Source: Otis tarda (taxonomy: Eukaryota; Chordata; Aves; Otidiformes; Otididae). From it: a DNA stretch of 64,000 bases. The notes under the pieces were generated by a model. It had not been told where the DNA came from and made no database searches. It worked only from the letters and a program-made list of their open reading frames with translations. Below, piece by piece: positions 46,483 to 58,939 of this stretch (its first letter is position 1; each line of letters starts with the position of its first letter). The DNA lies in assembly GCA_026413225.1 (NCBI GenBank), contig CM048591.1, forward strand, positions 36,301,803 through 36,365,802, written 5' to 3'. The translations under genes and the position numbers were made by a program.

Positions 46483-48872
46483 TATGATTTTGGTTACTTG
46501 CACGTCCCTACTCCACTTTGCATGTCTGTGCTTTACTGTACATTCTTTATTTTGCATCTATGAAAGCCCATAAAAGTCACCAGGGACTATAAAAGTACAA
46601 GAATAAACGAGAATTTGATCTCACACTTCCTGAGCACCTCTAAGGAATCTCCTGTTTAAAACAGCTGGAAAGAATTGTGAGCAAACCGATGTTATGGGTA
46701 GGGCAACAGATGCAACCTGCAACAGATATCTCAAACACTGGAAAAACAAATCCTTTCTCTTTACTGAAACACAGCTTTTATTTCTGGAAGAAGAAACAGA
46801 CACCCTCTTCTGCAGAAGCCAAGATGTCCAAAGAGTTTATGTGGCCTGCTAGCCACTGAGATGTGAACTGCCAACAGAAACATTGTGCACTTACACCAAT
46901 AACAATGAGTTGCTGGAGGAAGCAGCTATTACCATCACTTGAATAAAAGAAACTCTGGCAACTAACCATGTATCAAAATAGATTCTGAAATAAAAAAATG
47001 CCTTCTTTTCAGCACCTACTCAAGTATCTTATTTTAGATTGTGCCAAGACTGAAGGGTAGCTGATATCCACATTAATTCTGACTGAGAACTTTATGGGAA
47101 AATCTGGGAAGACCTCTCCCCCAAGATCATTCATATGGAGAACATACTCCAGATTAGCTTAACTGGCTTCCAGATGTCACTCCTGTTCCACTGCTAAATA
47201 GCTCCCAGTACACGTGTCAGGCTTTAGTGGCCTTTGGTGTATTACGGTCTGGAAGATGACCATGGAAACTTCTAACTCAGTATGAAAGATGTGTTTATTG
47301 TCAGAAAGGTTTAAACAGATTTTTGTCGTTGCTACCAGCAGAAGGAAGGCTGTTGTCTACAAGTGAACTACGGTGTCGTTAGTGCTTACGGTAATGCTCA
47401 GGACATATCCTGTCCTGTTATAAAATCAGAGAATGTCATCAGCAGATGGAGCACAGTGGGGGAGCAATGTGGCTTTTTGGTCCATCAGCATTGTCAACTA
47501 GGGAGGAAAAAATTATTTCTTACTTACTAGCTGTTTTTTGTTATGGGTGTTACTGAGAAGAAGGGAACAAATGCTCGAAACAACTTTATAAAATAATTAG
47601 AGAAGTTAGAATTGTTCTGTGACTGTAGAATGGCACAACCTTGAACGATTATTTCCATAATATGTTTATTCACATAATGTGTTTTAAACATGCTGAGCAG
47701 TTTCCATTGATGGCTTATCTCAGACTGTCAGAGTGGTTTTTCTCTGCTTCTTCCACAAATTCTGCTTCATGCTGATGACATGTTTCACAACTTTCCTTCA
47801 TTGTCTGCCTCCATCCTGCTTGGAGCCTGAGGGTGTCTTTCTTCATAATCAGTCTCTTTAGTTTTTGCCTCACTTTGCTTTCTTCAAGGGCAGGTTCTCT
47901 GAGCCTTCCTTGACCTGAATGTTTAATTTAGTCCCCTAGCAATCAGTTTCAATAACTTTAGGCAGAAATGGAAGCTGTTCTTCAGGATTAGAAAAAGTGG
48001 CAGTGTCTAGCTCTCGTATTTTCATTTTGGATGTGGGTCAGTATGTCTAAGTCAGTGTAATGTTTTGCATAAAGCTGATGGAAAGACTATTTTCTTATGT
48101 TCTCATACTGAATATAGGACTTTTTTGTGTACATATTTCTGCATATCTCTGAAGTGCCTTCTAGTAGAGTACAAGAGTGGAAGATCTAATATTTTAAGCA
48201 CTTTTCTGTGTGTGGCTGACAGGGATTGTATCTAGTACAGCTAAAACAGCAGAAATCTAGTTTTAACATGATGAACACTGAAATTCAGTCATCAGCAACA
48301 CTGTTGATTCAGGATTACATAGCTAGTGCAAAGGAGTGCTGGCTCAGTGGCGGGTGTTCACCTCGGGCTTGAAGAGGATCTCTCTGCTCTCCCATTGTAT
48401 CTCTCAAGGCCTTATCACTCCCTACCTCCACAACAAGGAAAAGTCAGTCAGGAACACCGCAACTGAATCTTCTGGAACAAACTTCTTGTCAGCAATTCAC
48501 TGATACATTCCTTTGATGGACTTTGTTAATCTCTTCTTTTTTTTGTTTCTGTTTAAAAAATTCAGTCTTGAAATACATTGGCCAGGCTTCTGCACACCAA
48601 AAACTTTAATTTTAGGACACAAAACTTTTCCTGTAGTATTGCAGAAATCTCAGTCTTGAAGTCCAACAGCTTTTGACAAGAATTGAAAATGCAGAGGAAC
48701 AGTAAATATTCTTCTTAGCCTCATCTTGGAGCTACAAGAAGAGTGATGGTGATCAGAGAAGGAGAATTCCTTTTCATTTACTGCTTCTTCACTCTGTCTG
48801 TCATTATAAAAAGAAAAAAATTAAGGTGACATTATTCTGTGCTTAAGGTTTTCTCTCCTAACCCCTTCACAG

Positions 48873-49083
48873 ATGGGAGATTGGGAAATGGAGCACCTGC
48901 AGTCTTACCTGTGGGGTTGGACTGCAAACACGAGATGTCTTCTGTTCTCATCTACTATCAAGAGAAACTAACGAGACGGTGATTTTGGCAGATGAGTTGT
49001 GCTATAAACCTAAGCCATCCCTCGTGCAAGCCTGTAATCGGTTTGACTGCCCACCCTCCTGGTATCCTACAGAATGGCAAGAG
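48873..49083 (+). CDS. ADAMTSL1: ADAMTSL1 exon: TSR7
   Basis: A 211-nt exon, entry phase 2, exit phase 0; one base completes Arg, then 70 codons. It reads WEIGKWSTCSLTCGVGLQTR (WxxC and the CSLTCG O-fucosylation motif) and contains an N-glycosylation sequon, NET, in SRETNETVILADE. It runs through ELCYKPKPSLVQACNRFDCPP and ends with the start of the next TSR, WYPTEWQE. Its structure matches the TSR3 exon: it begins at the first Trp and ends just before the next TSR's first Cys. The donor is GAG|GTAAGA. It lies between CR1 copies of opposite orientation. Confidence 0.97.
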
Positions 49084-49470
49084 GTAAGAATGTATGTGAA
49101 ATCTCATTTTATGACTGTCAAAAGTAGTCATTACATGCATTACTAATGCATCATTTTGCTTTAGCTCATCAAGTGGATTCATTAATTATTCTGTTAAAAA
49201 ATGAAAATTTATACCTTTTGCTCTTTACAAAAAAAAGGGCATCAACATTTTCAAAGGTAAGTAATTACTATAGCTACTTCTAATGCAAAGTTTATGGAAA
49301 CTCTTAACAGCTGACTGTAGAATCCAGAGAAAAATATCTGGAATATGATGGTCAACTGCTGTGAGTGGATATGGGCTAGCAATGCCAATGTTTCTAGGGA
49401 CACAAACCTATAAGTATCAAGGAGAAGAGAATCTTTAAAGGGTTTTGGGTATTCCATATGTTCTCAAATA

Positions 49471-52400
49471 ATCATTAAATCATAGAATAGTTGGGTTGGA
49501 AGAGATGTTTAAAAGTCATCTAGTCCAACCCTCCTGCAAGGAGCAGGGACATCTCCAACTACAGCAGGTTGCTCAGCGCCACGCCCAATCTGGCCTTGAA
49601 CACTTCCAGGGATGGGGCATCTACCACATCTCTGGGCAACCTGTTCCAGTGTTTCACTGCCCTCATTGTAAAAAATTTCTTCCTTATATCCCGTCTGAAT
49701 CTACCTCCTTCTATTTTAAAACCATTACCTCTCATCCTATCACAACAGGCCTTGCTAAAGAGTTTCCCCTCGTCTTTCTTATAAACCTCCTTTACATACT
49801 GGAAGACCACTTTAAGGTCTCCCCGGAGGCTCCTCTTCTGCAGGCTGAACAGCCCCAACTCTCTCAGCCTGTCCTTGCAGGAGAGGTGCTGCAGCGCTCT
49901 GATCATCTTCGTGGCCCTGCTCTGGACCCTCTCCAACTGGTCGGACCATGTCCTTCTTATGTTGGGGGCTCCAGAACTGGACACAGTACTCCAGGTGGGG
50001 TCTCACCTGAGCAGAGTAGAAGGGCAGAATCACCTCCCTCAATCTGCTAGCCACGGTTTTGATGCAGCCCATGATGCAATTGGCTTTCTGGGCTGCGAGT
50101 GCACATTGCCGGCTCATGTTGAGCTTCTCATCAACTAACACTCCCAAGTCCTTCTCCTCGGGGCTGCTCTCAATCCATTCTCCACCCAGCCTGTATTTGT
50201 GCCTGGGATTGCTCCAACCCATGTGCAGGACCTTGCACTTGGCCTTGTTGAACTTCATGAGTTTTGCACAGGGCTACCTCTCCAGCCTGTCAAGGTCCCT
50301 CTGGATGGCATCCTTTCCCTCCAGCATATCAACCACACTACACAGCTTGATGTCATTGCCAAACTTGCTGAGGGTGCAGACAATCTTACTGTCTATGTCA
50401 CCAAAAAAGATGTTAAACAGCGACAGTCCCAATACCAGGTCCTGAGGAATGCCACTCGTCAGCATTCTCCACTTGGACAACGAGCCGTTGACCACAACTC
50501 TTTGTGACCATCCAGCCAATTCCTTATCCATTCAGTGGGCCATCTGTCAAATCCATGTCTCTTCAGTTTAGAGACAAGGGTGTTGTGTGGGACAGCGTCA
50601 AATGCTTTGCACGGGTCCAGGTAGATGATGTCAGTTAGTCATCTCTTATCCACTAATGCTTTAACATTGTCATAGAAGGCCACCAAATCTGTCAGGCACA
50701 ATTTGCCCTTAGTGAAGTCACGCTGACTGCCACCAACCACCTCCTTATATTCCATGTGCCTTAGCAAAGTTTCCAGGAGGATCTGCTCCATGACCTTACC
50801 AGGCAAAGAGGCGGGACTGACTCACCTGTAGTTCCCCAGGTCTTCTTTATTTCCCTTGTTTTAAAATGGGAGTTTTAGGTTCCCACTAACTTTTCCAGTT
50901 AGTGGGAACCTCCCCAGACTCCCAAAACTTCTGAAATATGATGGACAGTGGCTTGGTGACTTCATCCACCAGTTCCCTCAGGACCTGCAGATGCATCTCA
51001 TTAGATCCCATGCTCTTGTCCACCTTCACATTCCTTAGATGATCTTAAACCTGCTCTTCTCCTACAGTGGGCAGTTCTTCATTCTCCCAGTCCCTGCTTT
51101 TGCTTCTGCAACCTGGCTGAAGACCAAGGCAAAAAAGTCTTTGAGTACCTCAATTTTCTCCATGTCCCAGGCAACCAGGTCTCCCGTTTCCTTACAGAGA
51201 GGGCCCACACTCTCCCTGGTCTTCCTTTTATCCCTGATGTATCTAAAAATGTTTTTCTTGTTGCCCTTGACGTCCTTGGCCAGATTTAATTTTGTCAGGG
51301 CTTTACCTTACCTAATCCTTGGCTGCTTGGACAATCTCTCTGTATTCCTCCCAGGCTACCTGTCCTTGTTTCCACCCTCTGTAGGCTTTCTTGTTGTTTT
51401 TTAGTTGGTCCAGGAGCTCCTTGTTCATCCATGCAGGCCGTCTGGCGTTTTTGCTTGGCTTTCTCTTTGTTGGGATGCATCACTCCTGAGCTTGGAGGAG
51501 GTGCTCCTTGAATATTAACCAATTTTCTTGGGCCCCTCTTCACTATAGAGCTTTATCCCCTGGCACTTTACCCATCAGATCCCGGAAGAGGCCAAAGTCT
51601 GCTCTCCTGAAGTCCCAGGTAGAGAGCTTGCTGCATGCCCTCCTCCCTGCCCTAAGGATCTTGAACTCCACCATCTCATGGTCAGTGCAGCCAAAGCTGC
51701 CCTTGAACTCCAAATTCCCCACAAGCTTCTCTCTGTTGGCGAGAAAAAGGTCCAGCATAGCACCTCTCCTCACTGGATTCCAGGAACCTCCTGGATTGAT
51801 TGTGCCCTGCTGTGTTGTCCTTCCAACAGATATTGGGGTGGTTGAAATCCCCCATGAGGACCAGGGCTTGTGACCATAAGGCTGTTCCTATCTGTATTTA
51901 GAGGGCCTCATCCTCTCAGTCCTCCTGGTTAGGTGGCCTTTAACAGACCCCCCACTAAAATGTCACCTGTCCCTGCACTCCCTTTAGTCCTGACCTATAA
52001 GCTCTCTGTCAGGTCCTAATCTGTCCCCAGGGCAGAGCTCCATGCACTCCAGCTGGTCACTGACATACAAGGTGACACCCCCTCCTCATCTCCCCTGCCT
52101 GTCCTTCCTAAAGAGCCAATCTCCCTCCATTCCAACACTCCAGTCATAGGAGCCATCCCATCAAGTCTCCATGATGCCAGTAAGGTCGCAGCCTTGCAGG
52201 CCGCTGCACATCTTTAACTCTTCTTGTTTGTTCCCCGTGCTACATGCATTAGCATAGAGGCATTTAAGGCCCTTAATGAAGCCAACTTGCTGGCTGCAGT
52301 GGCTGGTATTCCTTTGAACTGCACTTCAGATGGTCTCCCACTTACCTGTGATACTTCCCCAGGTTCTGGGCACCTGTTGCTGGCACTGGTACCATACTGA

Positions 52401-52790
52401 CAGTAGTGGGATGGATTGTGGTTCCCCTCCCCCAGCAACATTAGTTTAAAGCCTTCTTTATCAGCTTGGCCAAAGACGTTCTTCCCCTTCTCTGTCAGGT
52501 GTAGCCCATCAGCCCCCAGTAGACCAGGTTTCTCAAAGCGAGTCCCATGGTCTAAGTAGCCATATCCCTGGCTGTGGCACCATTACTGTAGGGATTTGTT
52601 GATCTGCCAGAATCAACTGGCCCTTTCAGGCCCCTTCCCTGTAACTGGGAGGATTGATGAAGAAACTACCTGCACTCAAGAGTTCTTAATCTCTGCTCCC
52701 AGGGCTTTGTAATCCTTCTTGATAGTTCTCAGGCTGCTCCTGGCTGTATCACTGGTGTCCATGTGAAACAGCAGCAGCAGATAATAGTTT
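49471..52790 (-). mobile_element. CR1 LINE, long 5'-truncated copy (antisense), decayed
   Basis: The longest transposon here, 3.3 kb. From its 3' end (49471, CATAGAATAG then TTGGGTTGG) it reads back through pol on the - strand. The C-terminus is at 49559-49984, the RT C-terminal region at 49812-50258 ([20 protein letters not shown]), and RT at 50274-50531 ([20 protein letters not shown]). An endonuclease part follows at 51543-51773 (MLDLFLANREKLVGNLEFKG), and upstream sequence extends to about 52790. Frames are broken by several frameshifts and stops, so it is inactive. The 5' end of CR1 is missing. It carries a 14-bp inverted duplication at 50877-50911. It lies 0.4 kb downstream of the TSR7 exon. 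Confidence 0.95.
50877..50911. repeat. Perfect 14-bp inverted repeat inside the CR1
   Basis: AGGTTCCCACTAAC (50877-50890) and GTTAGTGGGAACCT (50898-50911) are exact reverse complements around a 7-base loop, TTTTCCA. As I remember CR1, only the second arm (CAGTGGGAAC) belongs to it, so the first arm looks like an inverted copy made after insertion. Confidence 0.85.
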
Positions 52791-54382
52791 AGTTTAGGAC
52801 AAGAAACACTCCTCATCCTTCAGAGTCACAAATGAGTATTAGGCACTTCCCTTTGGGAGATGGATGTCTTACAATACTAATGCTGAAAATTGCTGCCTAC
52901 ACAATGAATCTGTACAAAGCTTTCCATCCTTGGAAAGCACCCTGAAATCAGTTTATTTGTTGCCATCTGTTTGCAAATGAAAATACTTGTGTAATTAAAA
53001 GACTTAAAGATGCTTCTGTTGGATATAATACTGCACAGGAAGAAAGGCTCCTGCCTTGTTTGTCAGGTGTAAAGGGCAAATTTGCTGTGTGGTGGAGGTA
53101 CAAGCAAAACACCTATTGAAATCTTCACTTTTGCTGGGTGCAAAGTTTCATCTCATTCTATGAGAAAACTATGAGCACTTGGCATGGTGCTTACATATGC
53201 CTACTCTGTCTCCATCTATAAAATGCTCTTTGCTGAACAACCAGGGAGATATTAATTTGCTCACCCAATGGAGCTGATAAGTCTGTAAAGCCGTACGTCT
53301 TGGGAGAGCTCTGGGCTTGGGCACCTTTCCCAGTTACAAAAATCTGTGGCAGCCTGGTGTTCTGTCAAAGCTAGAGAACTTGTCTATGGCATTAGTCCTA
53401 GTCTGAAACAATTCAGTGATATTCCATACTTTAATTTGTCTGCTGGTATTCACATACATGTATTTGCTTAGTTGTTCTTTTAGTATTTCTATTCTGTAGT
53501 GATACATAAATGCTGTATTTGTAAACAGCAAGAAGTATTCTACTAGCACATAATGCAATAAAGCATTTAAGAATTAGGATATGCTAGAAGGGGTGCCTAT
53601 GCTCATTAAAATCCTGTAACTGGCCACAGTCTTTACAGAAAGCAATTTTCTGTAGGTTTATTTGAAGAGTCAGAAAAGACATACATTACAACATGCTGAA
53701 AAATTGGCTTTCTGCTAAGAATGACCACTAGCTATAGGCCAGCCTCAAATAGTTTCCACTGGAGCAATTTTGAAACTGATTTTTTTCAAGATTTTAATAT
53801 CTTCCTTTGCAGTGTAAACATGCATATTTCCAGCTGTCTAAAGCAAAGTTTTAGCCGGTTTTGTATCTGCTCAGGGGCTGAGTATGCTGTCTTTTTGAAA
53901 GACGTAGCAGAGCTTAGGGAGAAGTAAGCTCAATTAAGTATCAAGGCTTTAACAAGCATATTAATCAGGAATTAAATCAAATTGTTCATTTCACACTTTT
54001 TGTGTTAGCTGCTACCTTCTCTGGGCTGGGTGGAGAGACAGAACCGTGCTGTGATTCATTGCTGCTGCTTAACAAAGGTCATGTTATAGCTCTTCTGTGC
54101 TGGCCAGCTGTGTACATAGCTCCTCACTACATGGGCTTACCTTTCCTCTGCTTAGCTTTCACCAAAAGAAAGCAGCACAAAAAAATGTCTTGCTCTACCT
54201 ACTGTCTTCTGCCTCTGTTTAGATGAGTATACTGCAAGAAAAAAAAAAAAAAGCTTAATCCATCAAAATTAATTTCCATTCTGTCGTTTTTTAAAGGCGT
54301 CTGTCTTCCTTCTTTGCACCACCAACCTCTGTACAGATATTTCCACCCCATAGGAAAGCCCACAGGAAAGTTCAGTCTCACA

Positions 54383-54418
54383 CAGGTTTCACATGGATGA
54401 CCTCCATGTGAAAACCTG
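54383..54418. repeat. 14/15-bp inverted repeat (hairpin)
   Basis: CAGGTTTCACATGG (54383-54396) pairs with CCATGTGAAAACCTG (54404-54418) with a single bulged base; the loop is ATGACCT. Confidence 0.85.
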
Positions 54419-55942
54419 CACCATCAGGCCAATGCATCCCACTCAGGGATTATTACAGCTATTGGCTCCTGGGATGTGTGAGGAAAAAGACCGTTTGGAC
54501 AGGATGTGAGTGGCTGAGACGCCTCCAGCCATGCAGCAGAGCTGCCACTGAGCCCTCCAGCCAAAGAAATCCTGCAGGAGGACTTCTTTCCTTGCATTAA
54601 GAGACCCACAACACCTCCCATCTCCCCAAATCTCTGAGAGGGTTCACCACATATAGGGAGACAGAGGGCCCTGGGGGAAGGTGCCTCCCTCACCCTAAGG
54701 AAGGTCCTTTAAAGCTCCACCGACACGGGAGGGTAACATCTGCTCTCCACACAGCCTGGTTTGAAGCCATTTCTTTGGTCTCATCTGTGGAGTTCATTGT
54801 GCTTTTCTGAGCACAATGCAATTATGAGCACAATTCTCTCACAATAGTTTCAAGCAAACAAACAAACAACAGATGAAACTGCAATGAGCAATGTTTTCTT
54901 TTCTAAGGCCTTTTATGCTTGTTAAGGAAGGGTTGATCTGAATTAAATGCCCTTAGAAGTCCCAGTGTTCCTGGCAGATAAACACACGATAATTATCAGT
55001 GCTGTAACATTCCAAGTGATTTTTTAAATATGTCTTTACAGATTCAAGACTATTTATTTTTAAAGAGTTCTGTTTCTTAGCTAAATCCATTAGGATGTTT
55101 ATCTTTTCTTCAGTAGTATGCTTCTGGAGGAAAGTGGATATGAATTTTCATTTTTACAAGGCCCTGTAAATATCTACTTTGCAGACCTCAAATGGGAGGC
55201 ATCCATTAGTAAATCTTCATTCTTCTTTGTTTATGACTGAATAAGCACCATAGTCTCTGTCCCATTATTCTGTTCTAGCTGCTTGGTGCTATCCTTGCTC
55301 CAAAGCTAATTAGAAGAATGGCTTGACAACAGAGCCAGCATGGGAAAACTGCTAACATTTTCAGTTATTTTCCTAGCTATTTTTTCTCAGCATTGTGAAA
55401 AGTCCTTTCTAAATCTTCAAGTGTCAGGCCTTAGAAAGCAACAGAAATACTTGCTGAGAGAAAAATGTTTACTCCCTTTGCAGAGGCTTTATCTTACTGT
55501 AGATTCATTTTCGGGAGCAAGACCAAAACTTGAACTGCTGTAGTCCCATCGCCCTCAGCAAAGGGCAATGCAAGCTTGAACCACCTGGGAGAGCTAAGGG
55601 GTAGGACAACCCCTTCCTTAACTGTACCTGTAAGCAAGACTGACCGTAAACAAACGGTCCTTTCAAACATTCAGCTACTGCCCTAAATCGTTAACAGTTA
55701 TGATGCTGAGGAACAGTGGCTGAGCCTCTTATTTTTCATTAATAACTGCCTTTTTTTCCACAAGTTTAAGAAAAGACCACCTTCCCTACCTCCCAAACAA
55801 TAGGAATGGTCGTTTTGCCTGAATCCTGTGCATTGTATGCATCTCTGCTTTCCGCAGTGACCATTAATTCTTTGTGTTAATTATTGTTTACAGATGTTTG
55901 TATGAGCAGAACAGATACCAAAGCAATGACTGTGAGAGAGGC

Positions 55943-55992
55943 CATATGTCATCCTAAACTGGAGTTCCACCAGCAGTTTAGGATGACATATG
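55943..55992. repeat. Perfect 19-bp inverted repeat (hairpin)
   Basis: CATATGTCATCCTAAACTG (55943-55961) and CAGTTTAGGATGACATATG (55974-55992) are exact reverse complements around a 12-base loop. The uninterrupted stem and lack of simple sequence make it the clearest hairpin in the window. It could be a template-switch footprint, a small palindromic element or a structured RNA; no target duplication flanks it. Confidence 0.9.
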
Positions 55993-58759
55993 CCAGCACT
56001 TCTACCAAAAAAGAAAATAGCTGCTGCAGGGATGTCTTTCTTGCCCTTAGAGCACCCACTCCCTTATATCTTCAGAAGTACTGTGCAATCACATAATGAT
56101 CCTGGTTAAAGCTAGCCAGAAATACAACTAGCTTTAACCTACATTAATCTTCCACTCTGGTTCACTGTGCAGCCCCACAAATGCTTACAGCAGCATATGG
56201 GGAAAAGCAGCACAAAATCAGGAATGACTGTCTGGCAGAATTGGGTGTATAGGTTGTCTTCTTTGGTGTCAGCCTTGCTTCGTGTTTGCTTAAGCTAGTT
56301 GTTGAACTAGGCATAATTAGGCAGCAATCTAGAGACATGCCCCTCTGGAAGTTGGTACCCTCGCAGAGTCCCAGATCCCAGGCAAAGGAATGTCAAGGGG
56401 TATCAGGCTTGGCTCTGCTTAGAAGATGTGGGGAGCAGGAACGTCAGGAGACATAGGTGAAATAGCCACACTGAGGTGAGGTGAAACCACCTGGTGGTAC
56501 AAGCGGCTTTCTCTGTTGTAATGGTGCTGTGAGATCTTTCTGAACAGCATAGAGAGATAGCACATTATTCAGATGAGCTATGTCTGAATGAGGATCCTCT
56601 AGAAACTACTATTCCATATTGCCTGTAAATACAAGCAGATGTTGCTGTCTCAGATTACCTCCTTTCTTGGAAAAAAATGTGAGGGCTGGAAGCTTCCATT
56701 AGAGAAAAATCAGCAAAGATCCCAGGGTAGTGAAGGCTCCAGAAGTGACATACAGGTACAGACACAGCTCCAGTGCAGTAGTCCAGGACTGTCCTAGAAG
56801 AACATTCCTGCAGACAAGAAGGAATCTCATTACTGCATTTGGCTCTCTCTGGCACTAGGCCATAGAGTTTGGTGTTGAGCAGCTTCATGGAACAAAGCTA
56901 TGGAAGGGACTGAAGGGCAAGAAGCAAGAAAAGATCTGGTTTGGCTTACTTTTTTATCTGGTAGTGATAGAACAGCAGGGAGACTTCCTGGGATTTGATT
57001 GATTGACAGAAGGAACATGCTTTTGTTGTATTCATAGAGTGCCTAACCCATTTTGGCTCTGGTATATGATGACAGTCCTTAGGCAATCTTGAAAGAATAC
57101 TTTTAATCATATTTTTCTTTATTTACTCTCTCCTCAGGAATGAATTGTCCTCAAGTGAAAGGTTGATAAATATTTTCTTTTGTTGAAAACTGAAGTATTG
57201 TTTTACTTGTTTAATTTTTTGAAGCCTTCGAGCTTTGTAGTGTTCTAAGTAGGACAAAAGCTATTTTTACTCATTAGAAAACAAACCAAACTGAATGTGA
57301 ATATGTCCTTTCTGCACTTCCTTTCTGTCTTTCCAGGAAAATGTATATCCTAAATAATCACACTAGCATTAAAGTTTATGCTGCTCTCTCTAAAAGACAA
57401 GGGCCTTTCACGACTGCAAGAATTTCTGAAACAGTCCCTTTTTGACTGCTTGAGTATAAGTTTTAATATTTCTTCATATGGTTTTCTGCTTTTCAGGCAT
57501 AATTCTCATGTTGCAAGCTACAAGCAACTCCTGGTCATGTCAGTGTAGTGCAAGCTCCCCCTTCCTCTTTGCTAGGAGAAGGAAGAAAAGGAGTTGAGCT
57601 GGCAGGACTGAGCAGAACAACTGGGAGCTTGTTACCAACCTCAGGAAAAAGATGCTCAGGAAAAAGGGCTGACCAACCAAGTTTACAAAAAAGTTTCAGG
57701 AAAGCTATTAAATCTGTTTATTCAAAATTTCCTGCCCTAGTTGAATATAAAATGGATACAGAGACGAATATTTACATTAAAGTGAGAGGGGAGGTGGGTT
57801 CTCTGGGTATGAATCATCCCAATTTACTTTGACTGAGATAAACCTTCCTCCTTACCTTTTGGAAAGAGTACACACTCTTGTCATGACAGTCATAAATATA
57901 AAAGGGCTGTGTGGATATTTAATGGTTTATTATATTACTTTTTAAACCAATTACTGAGATTAACAACAGATTGCAGCTGATATACAGTTTCACATGAATT
58001 AAAAATCAGAGAAATGTCATGATGCAAGAAGTCTTCGAAGACAGGAATTCTGGGCTGGACAGTTAAGTTTTGAGCTGCACTAGTGATAGATTTCATGTAG
58101 GTCAGAAACGAGAAATGAGAAAATTACAAAAGGAAGAAAAAGCAAAGTGATAAACTCAGGAAATTTGTATTTATCACACCTTCAAATTTCCATTTGTTCT
58201 TCTTGCTAATACAAACCTTTTTCTAACAAGCTAAATTTGAATATTTATGTCAAACTAACTATTCAGTTCATAGGTGCTGTTCTCTAACATATGTAATCAA
58301 ACCCTGGAAATGAAGATCTTGAATCATCTACTGCTGGATAGGACTTTTCCACTCTCTCTAGCACTGTCAGTAGCACAGTCATAGCTCAGACAGAGACATT
58401 AGGATGTAGATCCTCCACATCATGTGCAAGTATCTCATTTTCCAGTGGTGGTTAGCTCTTCCACCTCCATACTGCAATTTCGACCCATTGTTTCCATATG
58501 TTTGTACAAACATCTAAAAACTGAACATTTCAGAAATACTGAAGCAGTTTTTCTAAATATTGGTAAAATAAGATACTTCCACTTTCCAAACTATTTTTGA
58601 CATATTTAAAGGAAGTCTGCTTTGCTATATCTGATTTTATTTTTTTTATTTTCTATTTGGCCAAAACTGAGTGTTGATTTCTACACAATTCACAAGTAAC
58701 TTTTGCTGAAAGTTGCCATGTAAGTGTGATATAAGGTGGCTGACTCTTATCTCCCACAG

Positions 58760-58939
58760 TGTTCACAGACATGTGGCGGTGGTGTCCAGAAGCGAGATAT
58801 GCTTTGTAAGCAGCGCCTGGCAGATGGCAGCTTGTTAGAGCTCCCAGAAACCTTCTGCTCCATGCCAAGACCAGTTACCCAACAAGCCTGCAAAAATGAG
58901 GATTGTCCTAATGAGTGGCTTCTCTCTGACTGGACACAG
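58760..58939 (+). CDS. ADAMTSL1: ADAMTSL1 exon: TSR8 core
   Basis: A 180-nt exon of exactly 60 codons, phase 0 at both ends. It begins at the first TSR cysteine with CSQTCGGGVQKRDMLCKQRL (O-fucosylation motif CSQTCG), continues ADGSLLELPETFCSMPRP and TQQACKNEDCPN, and ends with the start of the next TSR, EWLLSDWTQ. As a symmetrical 0-0 exon it could be skipped without shifting the frame, joining WQE to CSVSCG and leaving an intact TSR. The acceptor is CCCACAG|TGT and the donor CAG|GTATAC. Confidence 0.97.

Larger units (their letters stand above)
30002..48872 (+). other. ADAMTSL1: Intron (18.9 kb), largest in the window
   Basis: Phase-2 intron, donor GTAGGC, acceptor CCCCTTCACAG. It contains an antisense CR1 (36924-37455), a sense CR1 (41535-42886), a probable ancient repeat (43795-43877), a 15-bp tandem duplication (41104-41133), a spaced 23-bp direct repeat (46419-46482), a TA-rich palindrome (38974-38989), and an AT-rich block at about 44600-44860 that looks like a possible conserved noncoding element. 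No exon is missing between 30001 and 48873, because the flanking peptides join exactly as in remembered human ADAMTSL1 (PCPxRWEIGKWS). Confidence 0.85.
49084..58759 (+). other. ADAMTSL1: Intron (9.7 kb), one third CR1
   Basis: Phase-0 intron, donor GTAAGA, acceptor TATCTCCCACAG. A 3.3-kb antisense CR1 fills 49471-52790. Two hairpins lie further on (54383-54418, 55943-55992). The remaining sequence is AT-rich and shows nothing recognisable; the ORFs are short and without known domains. Confidence 0.88.

Noticed and set aside
49559..51773. Minus-strand open frames of up to 148 codons
   Set aside because: Fragments of CR1 pol (RT and endonuclease) in the antisense LINE; the frame is broken in several places.
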